A stretch of DNA of 64,000 bases from Thermacetogenium phaeum DSM 12270 (lineage in GTDB: Bacteria > Bacillota > DSM-12270 > Thermacetogeniales > Thermacetogeniaceae). A program made the translations under genes and the position numbers. The first letter of the stretch is position 1; every line of letters begins with the position of its first letter. Under the pieces are notes generated by a model, which worked only from the letters and a program-made list of their open reading frames with translations, was not told the DNA's origin and made no database searches. Below are positions 17,577-25,764 of the stretch, one piece after another. The stretch lies in the NCBI RefSeq assembly GCF_000305935.1, contig NC_018870.1:1730001-1794000 (forward strand), given 5' to 3'.

Positions 17577-18471
17577 CGCACTTGCCCGCCACCGGCGCTG
17601 GTGCGCAAAGCTCCTCCCGCCATTCCCGGACCAAGGGGTAAACGAACATCAGCCTGACTACCGGACTGCCTTTTTGCCTCCGGGGTTCTCTGCCCAGGCC
17701 GGCTGTTTCGCCGATGCACTGCCAGTTGGCCGCCCGGTAGCAGGTCCCCTGGTGCGGTGGGGTGACAAAGGTCTCTAAAAGCACCGGGGCATACCCGTAC
17801 CGTTTTTGCCAGTCCGCCCGGATGCGCCGGGCGACCAGCGCCAGGGCATGGCTGGCCAGGTGGGGTATTTGCACCCCCGGCAGAATTAAAAAACGGCTGT
17901 TGTTGATGATGCGGTAACGGAATCGCTTGCACTCCACCGCCGTCCACCCAATCCAGGATTCCCGGACGGCCACCTTCCTGGCCGCTGCGGCAAATAAGAG
18001 GGCGCCCAGGATCTCGACCCTCCCTTCAGCCCGGCTGTGGATCCAATACCGCTGGTGGGCGCCAAAGGGCTGGCGGTAACCGAGCGGGTGATAAGCCGCC
18101 ATCGTTGCGTTCCAAAGGGGTTGTTCTTTTAGCGGGACCGGATCAACTGTCACCGGAAGATACTGTTTCAACGGACCTTCCCTGGAGATGCAGGGTAAAG
18201 GTGCAACCTTCTTTACATTTCTTTTGGGCGGATTTTTCTTGGGGGGCAGTTCAATTAAACCGGAAGCCTCGAGCTGTTCCAGGAACAGGCGGCAGGCCTC
18301 TATTTTCAGTTTGCCGTTCGGTGCTTTCCAGGGCAGGTTTTCGCAAATTGTGGCGAACAGTTCCCGGCGACTGAGGCGCTTGAACTGCCGGACAGTTTCT
18401 TTGATCAGCGCCAAATCATCCGCTGTAAAAAGACGATCCCCAATCCAAAAGGGTGGGTTCCATGAGCGCAA
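17560..18471 (-). CDS. DUF4338 (DruA-like) protein carried by a transposable element
   Basis: A 303-residue protein. The N-terminal ~60 residues are helical (IKETVRQFKRLSRRELFATI, NLPWKAPNGKLK). Residues about 125-290 form a DUF4338 domain, with typical words ESWIGWTAVE, NNSRFLILPGVQIPHLASHAL and HQGTCYRAANWQCIGETAG. The same domain defines DruA of Druantia anti-phage systems. Here no druB-E, helicase or other defence gene is nearby; instead it overlaps a transposase gene inside precise inverted repeats. I infer a role in transposition. The likely start is TTG at 18471 after a GAGG-type site. Confidence 0.82.
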   Translation of the reverse strand: MRSWNPPFWIGDRLFTADDLALIKETVRQFKRLSRRELFATICENLPWKAPNGKLKIEACRLFLEQLEASGLIELPPKKNPPKRNVKKVAPLPCISREGPLKQYLPVTVDPVPLKEQPLWNATMAAYHPLGYRQPFGAHQRYWIHSRAEGRVEILGALLFAAAARKVAVRESWIGWTAVECKRFRYRIINNSRFLILPGVQIPHLASHALALVARRIRADWQKRYGYAPVLLETFVTPPHQGTCYRAANWQCIGETAGLGREPRRQKGSPVVRLMFVYPLVREWREELCAPAPVAGKCDEFDA

Positions 18472-18884
18472 AGGTATCGCCGTCCTCTCTTATTTTATCC
18501 CACCCTATTATTACATATCGCCCTGTGCACTGTCCACCCCCATTTGCAACGAAATTTTCTCTCCCCTCCCCCCTATCGTTGGATTGGTGTGGGATCTTTT
18601 TTTCATGCGTCAGCACTGTCATTTTGGGCTCTTTTGATGCAGAACAACCAGAGTTTCGTTCACAGCACTTTAGTCGGTTAAAATGGTATTGCAAAAGGTG
18701 GGTATCACCAAGGTATTATAGTTGTGGTGTAAAACCAATACCTGAAAGGAGAGATACCTACCCAATGACATTATACACTCAACTTAAGTATTCTGGTCAC
18801 CAGGCTAGCTCTTTGTACACTAAAGGCAGCAGCTTCGTTCTGCAAATAAGACATCCTTTTTTCCGCAGAGGCATGCAGAGGATG
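18472..18884. other. Right end of mobile element plus ORF remnant
   Basis: Bases 18472-18618 are the promoter-side end of the element. Beyond the target duplication, 18764-18885 (plus) holds a ribosome site (GAAAGGAG) and the start of an ORF (MTLYTQLKYSGHQASSLYTK) that loses meaning after about 40 residues. It may be the 5' stub of a transposase. No other gene is visible here. Confidence 0.35.
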
Positions 18885-19910
18885 TCAAGTTCGGACCATC
18901 TTCTCCCAAAGGTAGCTGAGAACGACCCTTAAGAGCCCGGCTGCAGGAACGGCAAAGATCAGTCCGAGGGGCCCCGCCAGGTAGCCTCCAACCAATAAAA
19001 CAAACACCACCATCAAGGGATGCAGCCCCACCCGGTCTCCGAGCAAGCGGGGAGCCAGAACGCTCCCTTCCAGCTGCTGAACGGCAAGAAAAATGCCCAG
19101 CATCAGAACCGCCTTCCATTGGCTGATGGAGAGTGCCAGACCAACAACCGGAACGGCAGCCAGCACAGGGCCAAAAACGGGAACAAGGTCGGCAACTGCG
19201 GTAAACAAACCGATGAGAACGGCAAAGGGCATGCCGATCAGGGCAGCTCCAACTCCCGTCAACAAACCGACGATTGCTGAGATCAGAAGGTGCCCCCGCA
19301 GGAACTGACTGAAGATCAGATCGCCTTCCCGGATCAGGGAAAGCAGGTCACTGCGGCAGCCGGGGGGAAGGGCAGCCAGAAATCTCTTCTTAATGTGATC
19401 GAAATCCCTGATCAGATAATAAGCCAGGAAGGGGGCCAGAATCAGGCTGGGCAAGAAGGAAATGATTCCCAGGACTGCCCGCGCAAAACCCCGCAGGCTT
19501 TCTAACACCCCGCTCCGGATCTGGCCGGTCATCTCTCTTAAAACCTGCCGGCCCTCCGGAGGCAGGTAAACGCGCTCGGAGAGCCTGTAGAGATGAGCCT
19601 GCGCTTCTTCCCACGCCCTTGTATATTCGGGAAGAATCCTGCTGAAGGACCTGGTCTCTTGAAGAAGCGCCGGGATAAAAACGGTGAAGAAGATGGCCAC
19701 AAGAACCACTCCTGCGGCATAGACGGTAAAGATTGCCGTCCTCCGTTTGATCCCCCTCATCTCCAGGCTTCTCACCAGGGGGTAGATGACATAGGCGATC
19801 AAGGCGGCGATAACAAAAGGAATTAATAAAGATCGTATATAATAAAAAAATGCTACACCGCCCAGCCCTATCAATAAGAGGGCGGTTATCCGCAGGAAAC
19901 GCCGCTGCAT
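18885..19910 (-). CDS. AI-2E family transporter-like membrane protein
   Basis: A 341-residue polytopic membrane protein of the AI-2E/PerM (UPF0118) family. It has a hydrophobic N-terminal pair (about residues 8-45), a long amphipathic central region, and C-terminal hydrophobic segments with the family words DLVPVFGPVLAAVP and QQLEGSVLAPRLLGDRVGLHPL. Members export small molecules or take part in ion homeostasis; the substrate here is unknown. In many Clostridia this gene follows mnmA and a PRC-barrel gene, as it does here. Confidence 0.93.
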   Translation of the reverse strand: MQRRFLRITALLLIGLGGVAFFYYIRSLLIPFVIAALIAYVIYPLVRSLEMRGIKRRTAIFTVYAAGVVLVAIFFTVFIPALLQETRSFSRILPEYTRAWEEAQAHLYRLSERVYLPPEGRQVLREMTGQIRSGVLESLRGFARAVLGIISFLPSLILAPFLAYYLIRDFDHIKKRFLAALPPGCRSDLLSLIREGDLIFSQFLRGHLLISAIVGLLTGVGAALIGMPFAVLIGLFTAVADLVPVFGPVLAAVPVVGLALSISQWKAVLMLGIFLAVQQLEGSVLAPRLLGDRVGLHPLMVVFVLLVGGYLAGPLGLIFAVPAAGLLRVVLSYLWEKMVRT

Positions 19911-19942
19911 AAACCGTTCTCTCCAGCTTTAAAATCCATTTA

Positions 19943-20137
19943 CTAGCGGCGCATCATCTCCAGCATTCCCCGGGATACCCCATGCAAGACCCTTCTCGCC
20001 CTTTCTCCCACCTGGGGAAAAATCAGCGTTTTTCTGGGCGCACCATTACGAGAGGAAAAGAAGATCCCCAGGATGGCACCCACAATCCCTCCGGTAAGCA
20101 GTCCGCTAAAATAATTCCTTTTCGTCAACATCCTCAC
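19943..20137 (-). CDS. Small membrane-anchored protein, YtxH-like
   Basis: A 64-residue protein with one glycine-rich membrane segment (GLLTGGIVGAILGIFFSS, about residues 12-29) followed by a basic tail. This is the layout of small YtxH-type or gas-vesicle-like proteins. It lies between the AI-2E-type gene and a zinc-ribbon-like gene, overlapping the latter's stop by a few bases. Function unknown. Confidence 0.7.
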   Translation of the reverse strand: MRMLTKRNYFSGLLTGGIVGAILGIFFSSRNGAPRKTLIFPQVGERARRVLHGVSRGMLEMMRR

Positions 20138-20328
20138 CTCCCTGCCTTATCAAGGTCTTCTGCATAATCATTGAGCGCCAGGAGACTGCCGTCTTCACTG
20201 ATTTCGTAGACCTCGCCCTGCCCGCGAGTATTGAACTCCACAAAACACGACCAGCAGAAGTACTGATCGGCTCCAACCTTACCTGTTTGTTTGCTCCGAC
20301 AAATCGGACACTGCACGATCTTCTTCAC
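20134..20328 (-). CDS. Small zinc-ribbon-like protein
   Basis: A 64-residue protein with two CxxC pairs (CPICRSKQTG near residue 7 and FCWSCFVEF near residue 29), the pattern of a zinc ribbon, and an acidic C-terminal half. Its start lies 50 bp inside the end of the upstream PRC-barrel gene in another frame. Overlap and conserved neighbourhood suggest co-translation. No specific function is recognised. Confidence 0.65.
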   Translation of the reverse strand: MKKIVQCPICRSKQTGKVGADQYFCWSCFVEFNTRGQGEVYEISEDGSLLALNDYAEDLDKAGR

Positions 20329-20815
20329 TCCCGTCCAAACCCGTATAACTGGCTATAACGGCCTCTTTTCCCCACGTCACAACCATTTCCGGAGGCATTA
20401 TCATCCTCCCGGAAAGGAGGTCTCCGACCAGCCCAGTCGAAACCTCATATCCCAAAAGCCTCCCCGGACCATCGAAGAACACATCTTCCAGCGTGCCCAG
20501 ATTCCGCCCCCCCTCAGTTACCACTACCCCCCCGGCTATTTCATTAACCCTCTTTCCTTCCGGTTGGCATTCCCCCTTTTCAAGAATCTCCTCCCCGTCT
20601 ACGGTAACGGCATCATCCCCAATGCCCTTAACTTCCTCCAACGGGATGTACCGGGTTCGATTCAAAACCCCCTTAGCGTTAACAACCAGATGAGTGATCT
20701 TAAGCTCCTCGTGGCTCCAGATCAGGTCTTCCACAACTCCCAACTCTTTACCCGTAGCAAGGCTGATTACCGGCAGACCTATAACATCCCGGCCCTTGCG
20801 CAATTCATACCCCAT
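20279..20815 (-). CDS. PRC-barrel domain protein
   Basis: A 178-residue cytoplasmic protein with two PRC-barrel repeats. The first (about residues 8-75) begins GRDVIGLPVISLATGKELGVVEDLIW; the second (about 90-150) contains VTEGGRNLGTLEDVFFDGPGRLLGYEVS (read in pieces). PRC-barrels occur in RimM and in photosynthetic H subunits; stand-alone versions in Firmicutes are uncharacterised. It sits 142 bp after mnmA, beyond a terminator. Confidence 0.88.
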   Translation of the reverse strand: MGYELRKGRDVIGLPVISLATGKELGVVEDLIWSHEELKITHLVVNAKGVLNRTRYIPLEEVKGIGDDAVTVDGEEILEKGECQPEGKRVNEIAGGVVVTEGGRNLGTLEDVFFDGPGRLLGYEVSTGLVGDLLSGRMIMPPEMVVTWGKEAVIASYTGLDGSEEDRAVSDLSEQTNR

Positions 20816-20870
20816 CTCCCTGAGAAATAATCCTGTGTAATCTTTATTATTACCCTCTTATGAGAAATAA

Positions 20871-20900
20871 TTCACCCGCCGGGCGCATCCAGCGGGTGAA
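20871..20900 (-). terminator. Terminator after mnmA
   Basis: A perfect 9-bp stem TTCACCCGC / GCGGGTGAA with a 12-nt loop, followed on the minus strand by TTATTTCTC. It lies just past mnmA and before the PRC-barrel gene. Confidence 0.7.
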
Positions 20901-20957
20901 TCGATAGCGATAACGCCGCCCGTACCGGCAGAAAATTACCGGCACGCAGCAGAATAA

Positions 20958-22040
20958 TTACAATTTCCTGGAAATTATTCCCCCTCCCAGCACCAGGTCG
21001 TCCTTGTAGAAAACCGCCGACTGGCCCGGCGTAACAGCCCTTTGAGGAACGCTAAAGCGTACAGTCACCTCATTAGGGGCTCTTCCCGGTAGAATAACGG
21101 CAGGTGCAGGTGCCGAAGTATAACGGATCTTTACTTCGGCGGTTCGTTCCTCCTGCAGGGTGTCAAAAGGAATAAAGTTCACCTTTTCGGCAACCAGTCC
21201 ATTTGCTTCCAGATGACTCTTTTCCCCTACTACGAGTGCATTGCGAGAGGGATCGATCTCCACCACATAGGCAGGGTACCCCAGGGCCAAACCAAGACCG
21301 TGTCTCTGGCCGATTGTATAAAAAGCAAGCCCCTGGTGCTTGCCGACCAGGTTTCCGTGCACGTCATAAATCGGGCCCGGCACCGCCGCCTGCGGCAGGC
21401 GCTGCTCCAAAAAGCTCCTGTAATCATTATCCGGGATAAAACATATCTCCTGGCTCTCTTGCTTTTCCGCAACCGGTAGTCCGGCCCGGGAGGCCAGCTG
21501 GCGCACCTCACTCTTCAGATAATCTCCCAGGGGAAACTTAAGATACGGCAGCTGATCCTGTCGCAGCATGTATAACACATAGCTCTGGTCCTTTTTTTCA
21601 TCGCGCCCCTTTTTTAAAAGCCAGCGTCCCAACCGCTCATCATACATCGTCCGGACGTAATGCCCCGTGGCCAGGAAATCCGCTCCTAGAGCGCGCACGC
21701 GATTCAAAAGAACGTGAAACTTGATCTCTCTGTTGCAGGCAATACACGGGTTGGGGGTTCGACCGCCCAGATATTCCCGACAGAAGTAATCGATCACCCC
21801 TTGCTCAAAGACATCCTGAAAGTTCCATACATAGTGAGGAATTCCGATAACTTCGCAAACCCTGCGGGCGTCCTCGACTGCGGCGAGCGAACAGCACCCG
21901 CCGTAATCCGGATCGGTTACACCGGAGGGCCAGACCTGCATGGTGATGCCGATCACGCGGTATCCCTGCTCTTTCAGCAGATAGGCGGTAACCGAGCTGT
22001 CCACCCCGCCGCTCATGGCTACGAAAACTGTCTCCTGCAC
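20958..22040 (-). CDS. mnmA: tRNA 2-thiouridine(34) synthase
   Basis: A 360-residue enzyme that thiolates U34 of Lys, Glu and Gln tRNAs. Present are the PP-loop SGGVDSS near the N-terminus, the first catalytic Cys in GGRTPNPCIACNREIKF and the second in KQESQEICFIPDNDYR. Sulfur would come from the cysteine desulfurase encoded 15 bp upstream. mnmG, acting on the same wobble uridine, is also in the window. Confidence 0.97.
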   Translation of the reverse strand: MQETVFVAMSGGVDSSVTAYLLKEQGYRVIGITMQVWPSGVTDPDYGGCCSLAAVEDARRVCEVIGIPHYVWNFQDVFEQGVIDYFCREYLGGRTPNPCIACNREIKFHVLLNRVRALGADFLATGHYVRTMYDERLGRWLLKKGRDEKKDQSYVLYMLRQDQLPYLKFPLGDYLKSEVRQLASRAGLPVAEKQESQEICFIPDNDYRSFLEQRLPQAAVPGPIYDVHGNLVGKHQGLAFYTIGQRHGLGLALGYPAYVVEIDPSRNALVVGEKSHLEANGLVAEKVNFIPFDTLQEERTAEVKIRYTSAPAPAVILPGRAPNEVTVRFSVPQRAVTPGQSAVFYKDDLVLGGGIISRKL

Positions 22041-22055
22041 AGATAAACCCCCGTC

Positions 22056-23240
22056 TCAAACCTTTTCATCAAAGGCACGCTGCCTTTCAACGAGTTCTAC
22101 CAGGGCATCCAGGACATAATCGATATCCTCTTCTTTATTCGACCTGCCGACGGTCATTCTGATCGTCCCCGCGCCGAGTTCTGGCGTCAGGCCGATCTCT
22201 TTGAGTACATGGGATAACTGCGAAGCGCCGGAACTGCAGGCGGAACCGGTCGAAACGGCGATTCCCTGCTGGTCGAGGCCCACCAGCAGGCACTCCCCTT
22301 TCGTCCCGCAAAAGCTGAAGTTTACATTATGCGGCAAGCGCTGCTCTGGGTGCCCGTTTAACTTGGCATCCGGAATCCGCTCTTTGATGCCCCGTATCAA
22401 ACGGTCGCACAGCATCCTATAGCGGGCACTCTCGCCGGGAAGATCCCTTGCCGCAACCTCGGCCGCCTTTCCCAGGCCGACAATTCCGGGCAGATTCTCC
22501 GTCCCCGGCCTGTACTCCCTTTCCTGACCGCCCCCGTGCAGGAGCGGCTGAATCCTGGTTCCCTTTCTAATATATAAGGCCCCTACACCCTTGGGCCCGT
22601 AAATTTTGTGCGCCGAAAGTGAAAGCAGATCGACATTTAGAGCATCAACATGCACAGGTATGTAACCTACCGTTTGGACGGCATCGGTGTGAAAAGTTAT
22701 TTCGTGCTCCCGGGCTATTCTTCCGATCTCGGGAATGGGCTCGATTGTACCGATTTCGTTATTGGCATGCATGATCGTGATCAGGACGGTATCCCGGCGA
22801 ATAGCCTTTCGAACATCCAAAGGATCGACAAAACCATCCTTGTCCACAGGAAGGTAGGTAACATCAAATCCGTTTCGGGCCAGCATCACACAGGTGTCGA
22901 GCACGGCGTGGTGTTCGATGGCGGAGGTAATGATATGCCTGCCTTTCGATCTGCCGGCAAACGCCGCCCCGATAACCGCCAGGTTGTCAGACTCCGTTCC
23001 CCCGCTGGTGAAGATGATCTCTTCCGGCCGGGCTCCGATCAAAGCAGCAACCCTTGTCCTTGCCAGCTCCAACTGCTGCTTCGCTGCTCTCCCGTAGAAG
23101 TGAAGGCTGGAGGGGTTGCCGAAGGTGTTTTCCAGGATATGGCACATCTCTTTCTGTACTTCAGGATGAAGCGGCGTCGTGGCTGCGTGATCCAGGTAAA
23201 CTTCTCGTCTCACTGCCATCACCAAACTACCTCCAGTCAT
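22056..23240 (-). CDS. iscS: Cysteine desulfurase, IscS/NifS type
   Basis: A 394-residue PLP enzyme that removes sulfur from cysteine as an enzyme persulfide. Visible are the N-terminal YLDHAATTPLHPEV, the PLP-lysine region SLSAHKIYGPKGVGALY and the catalytic cysteine loop STGSACSSGASQLSHV. The start may be the internal ATG eight codons on (MAVRREVYLDH). No iscU lies beside it; with mnmA next, tRNA thiolation is a likely main role. Confidence 0.96.
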   Translation of the reverse strand: MTGGSLVMAVRREVYLDHAATTPLHPEVQKEMCHILENTFGNPSSLHFYGRAAKQQLELARTRVAALIGARPEEIIFTSGGTESDNLAVIGAAFAGRSKGRHIITSAIEHHAVLDTCVMLARNGFDVTYLPVDKDGFVDPLDVRKAIRRDTVLITIMHANNEIGTIEPIPEIGRIAREHEITFHTDAVQTVGYIPVHVDALNVDLLSLSAHKIYGPKGVGALYIRKGTRIQPLLHGGGQEREYRPGTENLPGIVGLGKAAEVAARDLPGESARYRMLCDRLIRGIKERIPDAKLNGHPEQRLPHNVNFSFCGTKGECLLVGLDQQGIAVSTGSACSSGASQLSHVLKEIGLTPELGAGTIRMTVGRSNKEEDIDYVLDALVELVERQRAFDEKV

Positions 23241-23271
23241 GAAGAATCATTAAAATATATTCTTCACTATA

Positions 23272-24615
23272 TTATGATTCTTCATTACGAGAGGCTTTCA
23301 AAGAGGATAACCAGGCTCTGATCTGTTTTTCCCGACCATTTTCCGAGGGCCTGTAATAAACGCGCCCCTGCAGAGGGTCAGGGAGATACTGCTGGTCGAC
23401 ATAGTGGCGGGGATAGTTGTGAGGATAGAGGTACCCCTTCCCGTGGCCCAGCTTTTTAGCCCCGCTGTAATGAGAATCCCGCAGGTGTGGGGGGACATCT
23501 CCGGTATCCCGATCTTCTATATCCTGCATAGCCTCCTCGAGCGCCCTGTAGACGCTGTTGCTCTTGGGAGCACAGGCTATGTAGAGCACCGCTTCCGCCA
23601 ACAGCAGCCTACCCTCCGGCATCCCAACCTGTTCCAACCCGCGTGCCGCCGCTTCGGCCACAACCAGAGCAAGGGGATCGGCAAGGCCGACATCCTCCGC
23701 AGCGCAGATAACGATCCTCCTGGCGATGAAGCGGGGATCCTCCCCCGCTTTCAGCATCCGGGCCAGCCAGTGCAGAGCAGCGTCCGGGTCAGAGCCCCGC
23801 ATGGACTTGATAAAAGCAGAAGTAACGTCGTAATGCATATCCCCCTCCCGGTCGTAGCGGACGGGTGGCTGCTGGACAGCAGCCGCAGCTTCTTCAACAC
23901 CGATCCTGTAAACACCGTCCGCTCCGGGTTTGCTCAAATGCACCGCAGTCTCCAGGGCGTTGAGGAGAACCCGGGCATCCCCTCCGGCGACACGCAGCCA
24001 GTGCTCCTCGGCCTCCGGGGCAACCTCAATCTTCAGCTTACCGAGGCCGCGCTCCCCGTCGGAAAGGGCGCGCCTTAATATCTTCTGCAGATCCTCATCC
24101 TTTAAAGGATAAAAGGGGAGAACACGCACCCGGGAAAGAAGAGGGGAATTAACGGTGAAATAGGGATTTTCCGTGGTGGCTCCGATTAAGATAACAACCC
24201 CCTGCTCAACGGCCGGGAGAAGCACATCCTGTTGAGCCTTGTTGAAGCGGTGGATTTCATCGATAAAAAGGATCGTCCTCTGATTGTGGTACTTCAGACG
24301 GTCACGGGCCTCCTGAAGCACTTTGCGCAGCTCGCCGACACCGGTGCTGGTGGCGTCGATCTGAATAAAAAACCCCTGCGTAGCCCTGGCAATGATCCCG
24401 GCCAGGGTGGTCTTTCCGGTTCCCGGCGGGCCGTAAAAGATCGCCGAAAAGGGTTTGTCCGTCTGCAATGCATTATAAAGGAGTCGGCCGGGAGCCACCA
24501 GATGCTCCTGGCCGGCGAACTCCTCAAGGCTCTGCGGCCGCAGCCTGAAAGCGAGAGGCCCCTCCCTTTCCAGCGCTTTCCTCTGGGCACAGTCGAACAG
24601 ATCCACATGAGACAC
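23272..24615 (-). CDS. rarA: Replication-associated recombination protein A (AAA+ ATPase)
   Basis: A 447-residue RarA/MgsA/WRNIP1 family ATPase acting at stalled replication forks. It has RPQSLEEFAGQEHLV, the Walker A GPPGTGKTT, the Walker B ILFIDEIHRFNKAQQD, sensor word GATTENPYF, and the tetramerisation C-terminus with YDVTSAFIKSMRGSDPDAAL and GHGKGYLYPHNYP. It lies 31 bp upstream of iscS. Confidence 0.96.
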   Translation of the reverse strand: MSHVDLFDCAQRKALEREGPLAFRLRPQSLEEFAGQEHLVAPGRLLYNALQTDKPFSAIFYGPPGTGKTTLAGIIARATQGFFIQIDATSTGVGELRKVLQEARDRLKYHNQRTILFIDEIHRFNKAQQDVLLPAVEQGVVILIGATTENPYFTVNSPLLSRVRVLPFYPLKDEDLQKILRRALSDGERGLGKLKIEVAPEAEEHWLRVAGGDARVLLNALETAVHLSKPGADGVYRIGVEEAAAAVQQPPVRYDREGDMHYDVTSAFIKSMRGSDPDAALHWLARMLKAGEDPRFIARRIVICAAEDVGLADPLALVVAEAAARGLEQVGMPEGRLLLAEAVLYIACAPKSNSVYRALEEAMQDIEDRDTGDVPPHLRDSHYSGAKKLGHGKGYLYPHNYPRHYVDQQYLPDPLQGRVYYRPSENGREKQIRAWLSSLKASRNEES

Positions 24616-24673
24616 CCTCTTTTATTCAGCCCAGAAAAAGGAATACCCGCACGGCATTCGAGCAGAACGAGCC

Positions 24674-25003
24674 TTATTCAAGGTGCTGGTCAATAAACCG
24701 CGCCAGCTCCTCCTTGGGGCGAAATCCGCTAATCCTTGCAACTTCCCTGCCGTTGCGGAACATAATGAGGGTAGGAATGCTCAGAACACGGAATTCTTCT
24801 GCCGTCCGGCGATTTTCATCGACATTCAGCTTACCTACCAACACCCTGCCGGAATAATCAGCAGCCAGCTCCTCCAGCACAGGTGCCAACATCTGGCAGG
24901 GGCCGCACCAGCTTGCCCAAAAATCCACTATAACAGGCAGCTCTGCCTTCTGCAATTCTGCTGCAAAATTATCATCAGCCAAAGTTCTGATGTCTCCGCT
25001 CAC
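24674..25003 (-). CDS. trxA: Thioredoxin
   Basis: A 109-residue thioredoxin with the active site WASWCGPCQ (about residues 29-37) and the cis-Pro region SIPTLIMFRNG. It is a general disulfide reductant in the cytoplasm. It lies 58 bp upstream of rarA, so the two may share a transcript. Confidence 0.96.
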   Translation of the reverse strand: MSGDIRTLADDNFAAELQKAELPVIVDFWASWCGPCQMLAPVLEELAADYSGRVLVGKLNVDENRRTAEEFRVLSIPTLIMFRNGREVARISGFRPKEELARFIDQHLE

Positions 25004-25097
25004 AATACCGCTCTCCTTTTATGCCAGGTTTTCCTAAAGGATATAATTAAAACAGAACTGCTGTCAAGTGGACAAAACTTCCGCAAGAACCCAATAG

Positions 25098-25247
25098 CTA
25101 TTTTTCCGACTGTTCGCTCTCCGGAGAGGAATCGGGAGGGGTGATCTCCGGACGTTCACTTCCCGGGTGAAAAGGAGCCGGCTCCGGTTGCGGGATCTCC
25201 AAAGGGCTCATATCCGGGTGGGGAATACGGAAACTTCTCACTACCAT
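25098..25247 (-). CDS. Short proline-rich hypothetical protein
   Basis: A 49-residue ORF starting MVVRSFRIPHPDM with a Pro/Glu/Ser-rich tail. An AGGTGAT sequence precedes it, favouring ATG 25247 or GTG 25241; a longer reading from TTG 25331 would overlap the upstream stop but translates into an unconvincing N-terminus. I recognise no family. Whether it is really expressed is uncertain. Confidence 0.4.
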   Translation of the reverse strand: MVVRSFRIPHPDMSPLEIPQPEPAPFHPGSERPEITPPDSSPESEQSEK

Positions 25248-25327
25248 CACCTCATCTCTAATATGCCCCCGGATGAGTCCGGTTATGTGCCGGCTGGGAA
25301 AATAAAAACCGAAACAGCCACAACCCG

Positions 25328-25552
25328 TCAATCCTGTCCCATAACGGAATCAAGGCCATACTTTTCGAAGTGCTCCCTAAGATACTCAACGGTATTTTCG
25401 GTTACGCCGAACCGACGGGCCATCTCTTCATCGGTCAAGCCCTCTTCCAGAGCAGCAATAAAGGAATCAAAGTCGATACCTACATCCTCAACAAGCGCTT
25501 TCAGACTCGGCTGTAGCCCCCAGGGAGGTCCTAATCCGAATGCTGCCGCCAT
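25328..25552 (-). CDS. Small helix-turn-helix protein
   Basis: A 74-residue protein whose middle (about residues 38-62) reads as a helix-turn-helix: LTDEEMARRFGVTENTVEYL. A ribosome site (GGGAGG) precedes the ATG. It could be a small DNA-binding regulator. It is divergent from the MoxR-like gene at 25765 with 212 bp between. Confidence 0.65.
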   Translation of the reverse strand: MAAAFGLGPPWGLQPSLKALVEDVGIDFDSFIAALEEGLTDEEMARRFGVTENTVEYLREHFEKYGLDSVMGQD

Positions 25553-25764
25553 ATTTTTTTTGCCTCCCTTTCTTTTGATATTGCTTTACCTGCAGTTCAC
25601 TATATAATATTGGGGAATGGCATTGATCTTATACAATAAACACAAAAGCACTCCTGACGTCTCCTCAACACCTGAAGCCTGACAGAAGGAACACCATCCC
25701 CAGATGTCGAATCTCCAAATGTTTGTTCTTGAACTGAACTTGGGAAAGGAGAAACAAAAGCGAA

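Larger units (their letters stand above)
15969..18618 (-). mobile_element. Complete insertion element with DruA-like gene and DDE transposase
   Basis: The element has perfect 13-bp terminal inverted repeats (CAGTGCTGACGCA at 15969-15981 and its complement at 18606-18618). The match extends to about 17 of 18 bp. It is flanked on both sides by the 8-bp direct repeat TCATTTTG (15961-15968 and 18619-18626), a target-site duplication, so it moved as one 2650-bp unit and recently enough to keep the duplication. It carries two overlapping minus-strand genes, a DUF4338 protein then a DDE transposase. I cannot assign it to a named IS family. Confidence 0.9.

Noticed and set aside
17560-18471. DruA-like gene as evidence of a Druantia anti-phage system
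   Set aside because: No druB-E, helicase or other defence gene is near, and the gene lies with a transposase inside precise terminal repeats.
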